Shown here: positions 25,982 to 34,680 of the stretch, one piece after another
Layout of the letters: the number at the start of each line of letters is the position of its first letter
How positions within the stretch are numbered: the stretch's first letter is position 1
Assembly (NCBI RefSeq): GCF_007990525.1
Contig: NZ_AP019823.1
Span: forward strand, 2,170,001 to 2,234,000
DNA from: Leptotrichia hofstadii
GTDB taxonomy: Bacteria > Fusobacteriota > Fusobacteriia > Fusobacteriales > Leptotrichiaceae
Direction: 5' to 3'
Length of the DNA: 64,000 bases
Position numbers and translations under genes: made by a program
Notes under the pieces: model-generated
The model's input: only the letters and a program-made list of their open reading frames with translations
What the model was told of the DNA's origin: nothing
Database searches by the model: none

Positions 25982-28246
25982 TTATTTAGTTTTCCAGATT
26001 TCATTTTCATATTGTGCGATTGTTCTGTCTGATGAGAAGAATCCTGCTTTTGCTATGTTGTTTATTACTTTTTTGTACCACAAGTCTTTGTTTTCATAGT
26101 CTTTAAACATTTTTTCTTTTGTGTTGTAGTAATCTTCAAAGTCGATTAATGTCATGAACCAGTCTTTGTTTATCAATTCATTTTGAAGTCTTTCTAATCT
26201 TTCTTTATTTCCTACTTTTAATAATTTGTCTGAAGTTATGAAATCAACTACTTCTTTTATTCCATCTTGCTTGTAGTAATCTTTTGAAACATAACCTGAA
26301 GTTTCGTATAGTTTAATTATATCATCACTATTTTTTCCAAAAATGTAGATATTATCATCGCCTACAAGCTCATGAATTTCCACATTTGCTCCATCCATCG
26401 TTCCAAGAGTCAATGCTCCATTTAGCATAAATTTCATATTTCCAGTTCCACTGGCTTCTTTTGAAGCAAGCGAGATTTGCTCAGAAATATCTGTTGCTGG
26501 AATAATTTTTTCAGCTAACCCTACATTGTAGTTTTCAACTAGGTAAACATTTAAGTATTTGTTTACTTCTGGGTCGTTGTTTATTATTTCTGATAGGCAA
26601 AGTATTAAGTGGATTATGTCTTGAGCAATGATATAAGCTGGTGCAGCTTTTCCACCGAATAATACTGTTATCTTTCTTTCTGGTAATTTTCCATTTTTAA
26701 TGTCTAAATATTTTTTAATTACATACAAAGCATTCATTTGTTGACGTTTGTATTCATGGAATCTCTTAATTTGAGTATCAATGATACTGTTTTCATCAAT
26801 AACAATTCCTTGCGTATGCTGTAAATATTTTTTCAATTTAATTTTATTTCCATGTTTAATTTGTGATAATTTTTCATAAACATTCTTATCATCAACATAT
26901 TTTAAAAGTTCTTTTAGATTTTCAGCATCTGTCAAGTATCCTGTACCAATTAATTCTTTCAAGTAATCTGCCAAGTCTTCGTTACAGCTTTCAAGCCATC
27001 TTCTGAATGTAATCCCGTTTGTCTTGTTATTAAATTTGTTTGGATAAATTTCATAAAATTCCTTAAGTTCACTATTTTTCAAGATTTCAGTATGCAAGTA
27101 AGCAACTCCGTTTACACTTGAAGAAAAATGAATATCCATATTTGCCATGTGAACTCTGTTTTGCTCATCTATAATTTGTACTTTTTCATCTGAATATTTA
27201 GCTTTTATAACTTTATCCAATTTTTTTATAATTTCAACAATGTTCGGCACAACTTCTTCCAGATAGTCTAAAGGCCATTTTTCCAATGCTTCTGCCAAAA
27301 TTGTATGATTTGTGTATCCTGTCATTTTTGTTACAATTTCTGTTGCCTCTTCAAAAGAAATATTATGCTCTTCCGTCATAATACGGATTAATTCAGGGAT
27401 TACCATACTTGGGTGTGTATCGTTAATTTGAACGAAGGCATAATCTGCTAAATCGTGAATATTGCTTCCTTTTTCAGTTGCTTCAGCAATAATCAATCTT
27501 GCTGCATTTGATACCATGAAATATTGTTGATAAATACGTAACAATTCCCCTTTTTTTGTACTGTCGTCAGGATACAGGAATAATGTCAGATTTTTTTCAA
27601 TATTTTCTTCATCAAATGATATTCCATTTTCTATCAAATTGTAGTCAACGCTTTCAATATCAAATAAATTCAAATAGTTTTTTGTATCTTTTTCATATCC
27701 TAAAATATCAATTCTTTTTAATTTTGAATGTAAACTGAAGTTTTTGAATTTAACTTCATATCCAATGTTTGTATCTCTTAGCCAGCTTTGGTCTTCTATC
27801 CAGTAATTTGGTTCAGCTGTTTGTTCATTGTTTTTAAAAATTTGCTTAAACAGTCCGCAGTGATAGTTAAGTCCAACTCCTTCTCCATTGATTCCTAAAG
27901 TTGACATTGAATCAACAAAGCACGAAGCAAGTCTTCCAAGTCCACCGTTTCCTAATGAAGGTTCAGTTTCTACTTCTTCAATATGGCTCAAGTTTTTTCC
28001 TGCAACCTTCAATTCTTCCCTTACTTCCTTATAAATTCCCAAATTAATCAAATTATTTGATAATAATTTTCCAATTAAGAATTCTGCAGAAATATAATAT
28101 ATTTTCTTTTTAGATTTGTTTGCAGTTTTTTCATCTGCTCTTTCTTTAACATATTCAAGTAATTTGTAGTAAATTTCCTGATTTGTCATTTCACTTATTT
28201 GTTTTTCGTTTCTTTTTTGTAAAAAATCTGTAAAATTGTAGTTCAC
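25982..28246 (-). CDS. glgP: Glycogen/maltodextrin phosphorylase
   Basis: 754 aa. A PLP-dependent GT35 phosphorylase that releases glucose-1-phosphate from glycogen ends. Visible: [19 protein letters not shown] near the N-terminus, [30 protein letters not shown], and the PLP-lysine block [29 protein letters not shown] near residue 600. The length (shorter than E. coli MalP/GlgP at about 800) is due to a short N-terminus, as in many bacterial forms. It stands alone, unlinked to glgC-glgA, with its own promoter and terminator. Confidence 0.95.
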   Translation of the reverse strand: MNYNFTDFLQKRNEKQISEMTNQEIYYKLLEYVKERADEKTANKSKKKIYYISAEFLIGKLLSNNLINLGIYKEVREELKVAGKNLSHIEEVETEPSLGNGGLGRLASCFVDSMSTLGINGEGVGLNYHCGLFKQIFKNNEQTAEPNYWIEDQSWLRDTNIGYEVKFKNFSLHSKLKRIDILGYEKDTKNYLNLFDIESVDYNLIENGISFDEENIEKNLTLFLYPDDSTKKGELLRIYQQYFMVSNAARLIIAEATEKGSNIHDLADYAFVQINDTHPSMVIPELIRIMTEEHNISFEEATEIVTKMTGYTNHTILAEALEKWPLDYLEEVVPNIVEIIKKLDKVIKAKYSDEKVQIIDEQNRVHMANMDIHFSSSVNGVAYLHTEILKNSELKEFYEIYPNKFNNKTNGITFRRWLESCNEDLADYLKELIGTGYLTDAENLKELLKYVDDKNVYEKLSQIKHGNKIKLKKYLQHTQGIVIDENSIIDTQIKRFHEYKRQQMNALYVIKKYLDIKNGKLPERKITVLFGGKAAPAYIIAQDIIHLILCLSEIINNDPEVNKYLNVYLVENYNVGLAEKIIPATDISEQISLASKEASGTGNMKFMLNGALTLGTMDGANVEIHELVGDDNIYIFGKNSDDIIKLYETSGYVSKDYYKQDGIKEVVDFITSDKLLKVGNKERLERLQNELINKDWFMTLIDFEDYYNTKEKMFKDYENKDLWYKKVINNIAKAGFFSSDRTIAQYENEIWKTK

Positions 28247-28397
28247 TATTTTAATTGTTTCCTTTCAAATTTGTTTTATAATTTTCGTTATTAAACACTT
28301 CAAAATTGGAATACTAAAAGCATTAAACTTAATAACTTCAATAGAATAGTTTTAATTCTTTGTATCCAATTTTAAAGTTGTTTTACTATGCGGGCAT

Positions 28398-28442
28398 ATT
28401 ATATACCTATTTTTTTAATTTGTCAAGACATTTACGTAAATG
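28398..28442 (-). promoter_or_regulatory. Promoter of glgP with an upstream palindrome
   Basis: On the minus strand TTGACA (28426-28421), 17-bp spacer, TATAAT (28403-28398): a perfect promoter, giving a leader of about 145 nt. Immediately upstream of the -35 lies the perfect 14-bp palindrome CATTTACGTAAATG (28429-28442), a good candidate operator or activator site. Confidence 0.8.
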
Positions 28443-28622
28443 CTTTTATAACCCTTAAAAAATGAAATCAATATCTATTTTCTTGTACTTTTATATCTAA
28501 TTAAAATTAAATTATTAGAACAATTATTAAAATAAAAACATAACCTTCAAACGTAGATTTTCATTTCCAGTTTGCTAGATTATGTTTTTTTATTATAATG
28601 GTTAATATATTATGGTTATTCT

Positions 28623-28712
28623 ATAGCAAAACTGCTTTAAATCCGAATTAAAAAGTTATGACTATTTTACTCAAACCCTAAATTTATATAATTTTTAGCA
28701 GTTTAATTTTAA
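28623..28712. repeat. Intergenic repeat C, copy 2
   Basis: Colinear with 20043-20132. Its right end overlaps the last codon of the broken gene at 28710, so it may have been inserted there. The rest of the 28247-28709 gap holds only the glgP leader and promoter. Confidence 0.75.
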
Positions 28713-29116
28713 CCTTCTTCTTCAAAGTGCATCATATGACCATAAAAATAATCAAGTGCTTTAATTTTTCTTATTCCGCTTGGAAATAATTTACAGTTAT
28801 TAAAATACCAATATCCTACTTCACCAATATACGGATCAGAACCTTCTGGCTGAGAACCTTGTGGAGTATAGTTACCTCCTTTTTTTATAAGATTTAACAG
28901 AGCTTTATTTAAGTCTGCTCTCTTTCCATCATAAATGTCAGGATGATTAACATAAGTTCTTCCTATATTTTGACATATAGAGTTTTTCCCAAATAAAGTA
29001 GTAAAATTTCCTCTAATATAAGCCCCTTAACTTTTGGTTATGTTTATATCTTTAGGGTAAGCATAAGTTGTTGTACAGGCACAAATAAAGATAAAACCTA
29101 GTAACAATTTTTTCAT
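28710..29116 (-). pseudogene. Broken exported-protein gene (in-frame stop plus frameshift)
   Basis: Start ATG at 29116 with GGAGGA upstream; signal peptide MKKLLLGFIFICACTTTYA. The frame hits TAA at 29029-29027 after 29 codons, continues open (GAYIRGNFTTLFGKNS..., ADLNKALLNLIKK), then shifts at a six-A run (28881-28886). The second frame reads GNYTPQGSQPEGSDPYIGEVGYWYF and ends at 28710. The total of 407 bp is not a multiple of three. Restoring one A and one sense codon would give about 135 codons, rich in Tyr and Gly. Function unknown. Confidence 0.75.
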
Positions 29117-29365
29117 AACAAATCCTCCTCCTAAATTTTGATACATAACTAGTATCTTTCACTATAAAGATACCCTATTTAATACAATTGTCAAGCTATT
29201 TTTGAATTATTTTTAAAATTTTTCAAATAAAATTATTACTAGACTTTTATTTTTTTATATTTCATATTTTTATGAAACAATAACTCAGCTAAATATAAAA
29301 ATAATGTTTATGTTGCTATATCTGTTGTAAAGATTTGTCAACTTTATTAATATCTAATCAATGTA

Positions 29366-29499
29366 TATTAACACTATTCCTCGTTTAAAAATAGAAATTA
29401 AATTCTATTATAATTAATTTGATAGTTTTATTAAAGAAATCAAACTTAATTCCGTAAATTTTTTGACTTCTGCTTTTTAAACGGCAGCTAGTATAAAAA
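29366..29499. repeat. Short deletion derivative of MITE-like element D
   Basis: The left end (CACTATTCCTCGTTTAAAAA) and right end (TTTTTAAACGGCAGCTAGTA) match the terminal sequences of the 39968-40330 copy, but only about 95 bp remain between them and the hairpin core is missing. The surrounding 29117-29365 stretch shows nothing else. Confidence 0.55.
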
Positions 29500-29520
29500 A
29501 CATAAATTTACTTTCCTTAA

Positions 29521-29552
29521 AAAAAGAAAAACTCAGAAAATTTTCTGAGTTT
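29521..29552 (-). terminator. Terminator of the RNase P RNA gene
   Basis: AAACTCAGAAAA and TTTTCTGAGTTT form a long stem followed by a T-rich tail on the minus strand, right after the RNA's 3' end. Confidence 0.8.
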
Positions 29553-29554
29553 CA

Positions 29555-29897
29555 TAGGCTTTGGTATAAGCTGGATTCTGTATTCGTTAATCATTTATCT
29601 AAATCAATAATTACTTACGGATTTTAGCGAGCTACCAATCAAGCCAAGACGGGCCGCCTCTTAACAGCTTTCTGCTTGCCCTTGCTTTGGGAGGGGTTTA
29701 CCTAGCTAATTTAATTCCTTAAATTACTGGTAGTCTCTTACACTGCCTTTTCACCCTTACCTGAAAGAACAGGCGGTTTATTTTCTGTGGCACTTTCCTT
29801 AGAATTTCTTCCAGCAGCCGTTAGCTGCCTCCCTTGCCCTGCAAAGTCCAGACTTTCCTCTTAAAAATAAATTTTCAAGCGATTAACTCCAAAACCT
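29555..29897 (-). ncRNA. rnpB: RNase P RNA (bacterial type A)
   Basis: On the minus strand the universal core is visible: GAGGAAAGTCTGGACT near the 5' end, GGCAGCTAACGGCTGC (P3-P4 region), GGTAAGGGTGAAAAGG, and near the 3' end AGAATCC-GCTTATA-like sequence (CAGAATCCAGCTTATACC). The 5' GGTTTTGG (29896-29889) pairs with CCAAAGCC (29564-29557) to form helix P1, which fixes both ends to within a few bases. It processes the 5' ends of tRNA precursors. Confidence 0.95.
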
Positions 29898-29903
29898 GAA
29901 TTT

Positions 29904-29933
29904 ATAATATCATTTTTTCTCTATTTTTGTCAA
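29904..29933 (-). promoter_or_regulatory. Promoter of the RNase P RNA gene
   Basis: TTGACA (29933-29928), 18-bp spacer, TATTAT (29909-29904), placing the transcription start at the 5' strand of helix P1. It begins only a few bases after the transketolase stop codon. Confidence 0.75.
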
Positions 29934-29939
29934 TTTAAT

Positions 29940-30872
29940 TTATAGATTTTTCAAAACAATTTCCACAATATCCTTCGCTCTAAGCCCATAATTCGTAAGC
30001 ATAGTCTCTCCATCTGCACTTTGTCCAAAAACATCCTGTATTCCATGTTTTACAACTTTTGCAGGATGAACTTCTGACAAGTATTCTGAAACTGCGCTTC
30101 CAAGCCCTCCAATTACAGAATGTTCTTCACTTGTTACAATAAATTTACATTCTTTTGCCGATTTTAAAACTGTTTCTGTGTCTAACGGCTTTATCGTAGA
30201 AACATTTACCACTCTTGCCTTTACTCCTTTTTCTTCCAGTAATTTCGCCGCCTCAAGAGCTTCTGAAACCATAAGGCCAGTCGCTAAAATTGCCACATCG
30301 TTTCCTTCTCTCAAAGTTGCAGCTTTTCCTATTTCAAATTTATAGTTTTCATCAAATAATACTGGAATATTCAATCTTCCAAGTCTTACATATACAGGTC
30401 CATTGTATTCAGCCACCGCAAAAACCATTTTTTCCGTTTCTACTGCATCTGCCGGCGATAGCACTACCATTCCTGGAATTGCACGCATTAAAGCCACATC
30501 CTCAACTGACTGGTGTGAACCTCCATCTTCTCCTAACGAAACTCCTGCGTGAGTTGGACAAATCTTGACATTTAAATGTGGATATGCAACTGAGTTTCTA
30601 ACCTGGTCAAAGGCACGTCCCGCCGCAAAATGTGCGAAAGTTGAAGCAAACGGTATTTTCCCAGTCGTTGCAATACCTGCAGCTGTTCCAATCATATCAG
30701 CCTCTGCAATCCCAACATTTATATGTCTTTCTGGAAACTCTTTTTTAAAATATGCAGTCATTGTTGATTTTGACAAGTCTGCTTCCAGTACCACCACATC
30801 TTTATTTACTTTTCCCAATTTAACTAACGCTTCTCCATAAGCCACTCTAGTTGATTTTTTTTCCATTCTCAT
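29940..30872 (-). CDS. Transketolase, C-terminal subunit
   Basis: 310 aa: pyrimidine-binding and C-terminal domains of a split transketolase. Visible: LEADLSKSTMTAYF, the conserved GIAEADMIGTAAGIA (catalytic Glu that activates thiamine diphosphate), THAGVSLGEDGGSHQSVEDVALMR, and the C-terminal T-S-E-E-H-S-V-I-G-G-L-G-S-A. Works with the N-terminal subunit encoded just upstream to move two-carbon units in the pentose phosphate pathway. Two-gene transketolases are usual in Fusobacteria, Thermotoga and archaea. Confidence 0.92.
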   Translation of the reverse strand: MRMEKKSTRVAYGEALVKLGKVNKDVVVLEADLSKSTMTAYFKKEFPERHINVGIAEADMIGTAAGIATTGKIPFASTFAHFAAGRAFDQVRNSVAYPHLNVKICPTHAGVSLGEDGGSHQSVEDVALMRAIPGMVVLSPADAVETEKMVFAVAEYNGPVYVRLGRLNIPVLFDENYKFEIGKAATLREGNDVAILATGLMVSEALEAAKLLEEKGVKARVVNVSTIKPLDTETVLKSAKECKFIVTSEEHSVIGGLGSAVSEYLSEVHPAKVVKHGIQDVFGQSADGETMLTNYGLRAKDIVEIVLKNL

Positions 30873-31011
30873 ATTCTCCTATTTTTTATTTCATTATTTT
30901 TAAAAACTTTCTCATACTATTCCACAAGCCAGGGTTAGTGCATAGCACTTTTGCCATTCTCTTTAATACACCATTATTTAAATATGTTAAAATAACTATT
31001 ATTGCGAAATG

Positions 31012-31037
31012 AAGGGAAATGGCGATTGATTTCCCTT
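31012..31037 (+). repeat. Solitary GGC-loop hairpin (family B)
   Basis: AAGGGAA-ATGGCGATTGAT-TTCCCTT: 7-bp stem with the same 12-nt loop as the large elements at 1-223, 54404-54671 and 61457-61848. It sits in the 172-bp gap between the two transketolase subunit genes. Confidence 0.75.
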
Positions 31038-31044
31038 GCTATTA

Positions 31045-31875
31045 TTAACTCAATTCTTCCATTGCCTTCTTGTATTCTTCATCATTTGGAGCAGCCCCGT
31101 GGAATCCAGCGTTATTTTCCATGAATGAAACCCCTTTTCCTTTTACAGTGTTTGCAACTATTACTGTCGGCTGTTCCTTAACTGTTCTTGCTGTGTCAAG
31201 AGCATTTATGATTTCTTCATAATTGTGTCCGTCAATCTCGATTACATTCCATTTGAAAGCCTTGAACTTTTCCCCAACTGGAGCGACATCCATTACATCC
31301 GAAACTTTTCCGTCAATCTGCAAGTTGTTATAGTCAACTATCGCAACTAAATTGTCAAGCTTGTAATGCGCTGCAGTCATAACTGCTTCCCAAACTTGAC
31401 CTTCCTGCAATTCTCCATCTCCTAAGATTGTATAGACTCTGAAATCGTTATTGTAAATTTTTGCGCTCAAAGCCATTCCGTTTGCCGCGGACAGTCCTTG
31501 CCCAAGCGAGCCTGTTGACATTTCAACTCCAGCCAGTTTTTTCATGTCAGGATGCCCTTGAAGCGGAGAGTGCCATTTTCTAAGTGTTGGAATAAGGTTC
31601 TTCCCTTCATCTCCTAAAAATCCTTTTTCAATCAACGCCGCATATAGCGCAGGAGCGGCATGCCCTTTACTAAGAACCAGTCTGTCCCTGTTTTCCATTT
31701 TTGGATTTTCTGGGTCAATGTTCATTTCCTTCCAGTAAAGCACAGCCAGAATATCAGCAATCGAAAGTGAACCTCCCGGATGTCCTGATTTTGCCCTGTA
31801 AATCATTTCAATAATATCTTTTCTCAATGTTTTTGCCTCTTTTTGCAAATCTTCAATTTTCATAAAAACCTCCAT
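31045..31875 (-). CDS. Transketolase, N-terminal subunit
   Basis: 276 aa: thiamine-diphosphate (PP) binding domain. Visible: RAKSGHPGGSLSIADILAVLYW, LSKGHAAPALYA, G-D-G-E-L-Q-E-G-Q-V-W-E (Mg/ThDP motif, ending in LVAIVDYNNLQIDG) and GHNYEEI. It probably heterodimerises with the C-terminal subunit. Start preceded by GGAGG. It lies 34 bp downstream of a GPH-type transporter gene, suggesting a sugar-use operon. Confidence 0.92.
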   Translation of the reverse strand: MEVFMKIEDLQKEAKTLRKDIIEMIYRAKSGHPGGSLSIADILAVLYWKEMNIDPENPKMENRDRLVLSKGHAAPALYAALIEKGFLGDEGKNLIPTLRKWHSPLQGHPDMKKLAGVEMSTGSLGQGLSAANGMALSAKIYNNDFRVYTILGDGELQEGQVWEAVMTAAHYKLDNLVAIVDYNNLQIDGKVSDVMDVAPVGEKFKAFKWNVIEIDGHNYEEIINALDTARTVKEQPTVIVANTVKGKGVSFMENNAGFHGAAPNDEEYKKAMEELS

Positions 31876-31908
31876 TTTTTATTTATAAATATCAATAATT
31901 AACTAAAA

Positions 31909-33237
31909 TTAATCCTCTTTTTTCAAATTATAGAAAAACAGCGAAACGCCAAACAGCACTAACGCCACGACAAGTGTCACTTTCACTCCAACTTCAGTTG
32001 CACCTTTCACGCCATTCTGAACATTCTGATTTCCCACAACAAGTAAAGTTGACTGAACAACTTGCTGCACTAGAAATGCCAATTTTAAAAACATTCCCTG
32101 TATTCCAAACATAAAGCCTTCCAAACTTACTTTTTTTGTTTCTGACAACTTTGCAGAAATTTCACTAAGCATTGCCTGCGGGAAAATAAAGGCTGCACCA
32201 CTTAATCCTGTTCCACAAATTACAAAAAGCAAATATGCAAAAATTGAATTATTTTTATTAATAAACAATAGACCAAAAGTACCGATTATTAAAAGCAGCA
32301 TATCCACAATCAATATTTTCTTGTACGAATATTTTTTCCCAAACTTATTTGTAATCGGAAAAAACAGCCCCGCCATTCCAAACAGCACAACTGATATTAC
32401 AGTCAAATATTTAATATCCTTTTGCATTACAGCGCTCAAATAATATGTCAAATCTCCACGAAGTATGTTAAATCCGCAAAAGAAAAAGAAATATCCTAAA
32501 AAGTACAAAATAATTTCCTTATCCTTCAAATGTGAAATTGATTTCATAAACCCAAGCGATTCAGTCTTAGGACGATTTTGTGTAAGCTGCTTTTCCTTTA
32601 GAAAAAATATACACGCATAAATCCCCAAAACTGACAATATTGTAATCAAAATTACTGTTTTACGTATTCCAACTTCTGTATTCAGTACCCCATTTACCAT
32701 TCCCAATTTTGAAATCAAAATACCCGGCAGAACCATCGCAACCCCAGTAAATATGAGCCTAAAAGTTGACTGCATTGTAGAAAGATTAAGCCTTTCTTCC
32801 TTATTTGAAGCCAAATCTGGAATTAGAGCGTTATACGGTGCCGCGACTAAAGTATATGCCGTAAAATACAGTCCTCCAACGACCGATAAATAAATAAGCG
32901 TTGCCATCTGCGAACTTTTAATTGGATAAAAATACATAACCGTAAGAATCCCAAGCGGTAATCCTCCAACTAGCATAAATATTGATCTTTTCCCAAACCG
33001 TGATTTTGAGTTATCAGATAAAAATCCCACAACGGGATCTGATACTGCATCAATAATTCTTGCAAAAATAAACGCTAGAACTAAATATTGCGGCTTTAAC
33101 AGCGGAACTAAATTTTTCTCTGTTTCAGGCGGCAAATAGTAATATGACAGCCATTGATTATAAATCTGGTCAATCATAAAATATGAAACCCCAAGCCCGT
33201 AAATTATGTAACTTTTTTTCGTTAATCTTAAACTCAT
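31909..33237 (-). CDS. GPH-family (glycoside-pentoside-hexuronide) cation symporter, MFS
   Basis: 442 aa from MSLRLTK, whose ATG is preceded by AAAGG; an earlier ATG at 33285 has no ribosome binding site and adds a polar tail. Twelve membrane helices can be traced. The N-terminal G-L-G-V-S-Y-F and the R-I-I-D-A-V-S-D-P-V-V-G-F-L-S-D-N motif between helices 2 and 3 are typical of GPH/MelB-like carriers. Linked to transketolase, so pentose or pentoside uptake is possible, but specificity is not evident. Confidence 0.85.
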   Translation of the reverse strand: MSLRLTKKSYIIYGLGVSYFMIDQIYNQWLSYYYLPPETEKNLVPLLKPQYLVLAFIFARIIDAVSDPVVGFLSDNSKSRFGKRSIFMLVGGLPLGILTVMYFYPIKSSQMATLIYLSVVGGLYFTAYTLVAAPYNALIPDLASNKEERLNLSTMQSTFRLIFTGVAMVLPGILISKLGMVNGVLNTEVGIRKTVILITILSVLGIYACIFFLKEKQLTQNRPKTESLGFMKSISHLKDKEIILYFLGYFFFFCGFNILRGDLTYYLSAVMQKDIKYLTVISVVLFGMAGLFFPITNKFGKKYSYKKILIVDMLLLIIGTFGLLFINKNNSIFAYLLFVICGTGLSGAAFIFPQAMLSEISAKLSETKKVSLEGFMFGIQGMFLKLAFLVQQVVQSTLLVVGNQNVQNGVKGATEVGVKVTLVVALVLFGVSLFFYNLKKED

Positions 33238-33391
33238 TAAATTTTCTACCTTTCTGTTTTTTATATTGTTTATATTATTCTCCATTTAAATATCAATTAT
33301 TTAATAAATTTTGAATTATATGCTAAATTAGAACTTCTTATATTTAACATAATTTCTAATTTCCAATATTAAATTATTTTGTTTATTTTTC

Positions 33392-33520
33392 GCAGGATTG
33401 CTCATTGCCGCAAATCCTGCACCTATGGCTAGACTCCGACTTTTATTTATCCAACTCCGAAACTCCTCCTTCCAGTCGTCAGACAATCGTAGTTGAACAA
33501 ATAAAAGCTCCGTCGATTTA
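33392..33520 (-). repeat. Hairpin element A, copy without MITE ends
   Basis: On the minus strand it reads: large hairpin with arms CTTTTATTTG and CAAATAAAAG-like sequence, then GTCTAGCCATAGG and the compact hairpin GCAGGATT-TGCGGCAATGAGC-AATCCTGC (33392-33420). Compared with the 14934 and 40066 copies, the second stem pair is C-G instead of T-A: a compensatory change. Lies between the symporter and the alpha/beta hydrolase genes. Confidence 0.75.
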
Positions 33521-33561
33521 TAAAATACATTTTAATTATTTAGAAACATTTTTTTATAACT

Positions 33562-34515
33562 TTAATTTGTTAAAAACTCTTTTACTGCCTCAGCATATTC
33601 ATCTTTACACTCAGGATCAGCATAAATTCTTGTGTGTGAACCTTTTTCAAAAACTTTTAGCTTGATATTTTCATTCTGTGCAAGTTCGTTATACTCTTCC
33701 ATAAGCATTCCGTAAGTTGTAGCCTTGTCATTTTTAGATTGAATTATCAAAGTAGGTATTCTTTTTAGCAAATACGATAATCTAAGCTTATCAAGATGAC
33801 TTCCAACTCTTAAATTAAAAATTCTTACAATAACACTTACAATAAATTTTGGAACACGACGTTTTTTTGCATCTTCCTTAATTCTCTTTCTTATATTCGA
33901 AATCGAACTGTCTAATATAAGCTTATCAATAACTATTCCTTTTTTCCGAAGCGTTTTTATATACATTTTAGATGCAATGGCGGAACCTATTCCCCCTTGT
34001 GAAAATCCATATAGCGTAAAATTATTTTTCCCAAATTTTTCATTAAGCATTTCCATTGTATGAAAAATATCCTGTCCAAAGCAGTACCCCATCTTAGTTT
34101 TAGCCACATCAGACTTTCCAGAGTTTCTCAAATCTGGAATAAAAAAATTATACTCCTTGTCAAGTCCAATATTTTTAAACATTTCCAAATATTGTAACGA
34201 AGCGAGTCTATTTACACCACGACCATGCGAAATAATCATCGTTTTTGTAGCTTCCTTATTCTCAATAAGCCATCCATAAAGCTGTATTTTCCCTGACTTA
34301 TACTCAATTTCCTTAAAATTATACCCATAATCATAAGGATTTGCCTTATTATCCTCAATATTATACTTCTGTCTCAATTTTTTACTGTTATACACCTCTT
34401 CAAATGTAACTCTCGGGTATTTTTCAATCTGATTAATAAAATACCGTATCGACATATATGCTATCACAAAGAAAAATATCATAAACAGCACATTAATTGT
34501 TATTAACAATCCCAT
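33562..34515 (-). CDS. Membrane-anchored alpha/beta hydrolase
   Basis: 317 aa. One N-terminal membrane helix (about 3-27), then an alpha/beta hydrolase domain: S-H-G-R-G near the oxyanion strand, FFIPDLRNSGKS, the nucleophile elbow G-F-S-Q-G-G (Ser nucleophile), a late D-K-A-T (Asp region) and G-S-H-T-R (catalytic His). All three triad positions seem present. Substrate unknown; similar anchored hydrolases are annotated as esterases or peptidases. Confidence 0.8.
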   Translation of the reverse strand: MGLLITINVLFMIFFFVIAYMSIRYFINQIEKYPRVTFEEVYNSKKLRQKYNIEDNKANPYDYGYNFKEIEYKSGKIQLYGWLIENKEATKTMIISHGRGVNRLASLQYLEMFKNIGLDKEYNFFIPDLRNSGKSDVAKTKMGYCFGQDIFHTMEMLNEKFGKNNFTLYGFSQGGIGSAIASKMYIKTLRKKGIVIDKLILDSSISNIRKRIKEDAKKRRVPKFIVSVIVRIFNLRVGSHLDKLRLSYLLKRIPTLIIQSKNDKATTYGMLMEEYNELAQNENIKLKVFEKGSHTRIYADPECKDEYAEAVKEFLTN

Positions 34516-34680
34516 TCCTATAATCCTCTCCTATTCTTTTTATTTTTTATTTATAAAATTCATTAATATAATATTTTTTCATTTTTATCTTATTTCTGAG
34601 CAAATGTATTAACTTTTCGCTGTATAAAGATTATCATTATTCACTTTTATAATTTTTTATATTTTATTTGTTAAAACAAT

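Noticed and set aside
29560-29890. tmRNA or 6S RNA as identity of the structured RNA
   Set aside because: The conserved core and P1 pairing fit RNase P RNA, and there is no tRNA-like end or tag ORF.
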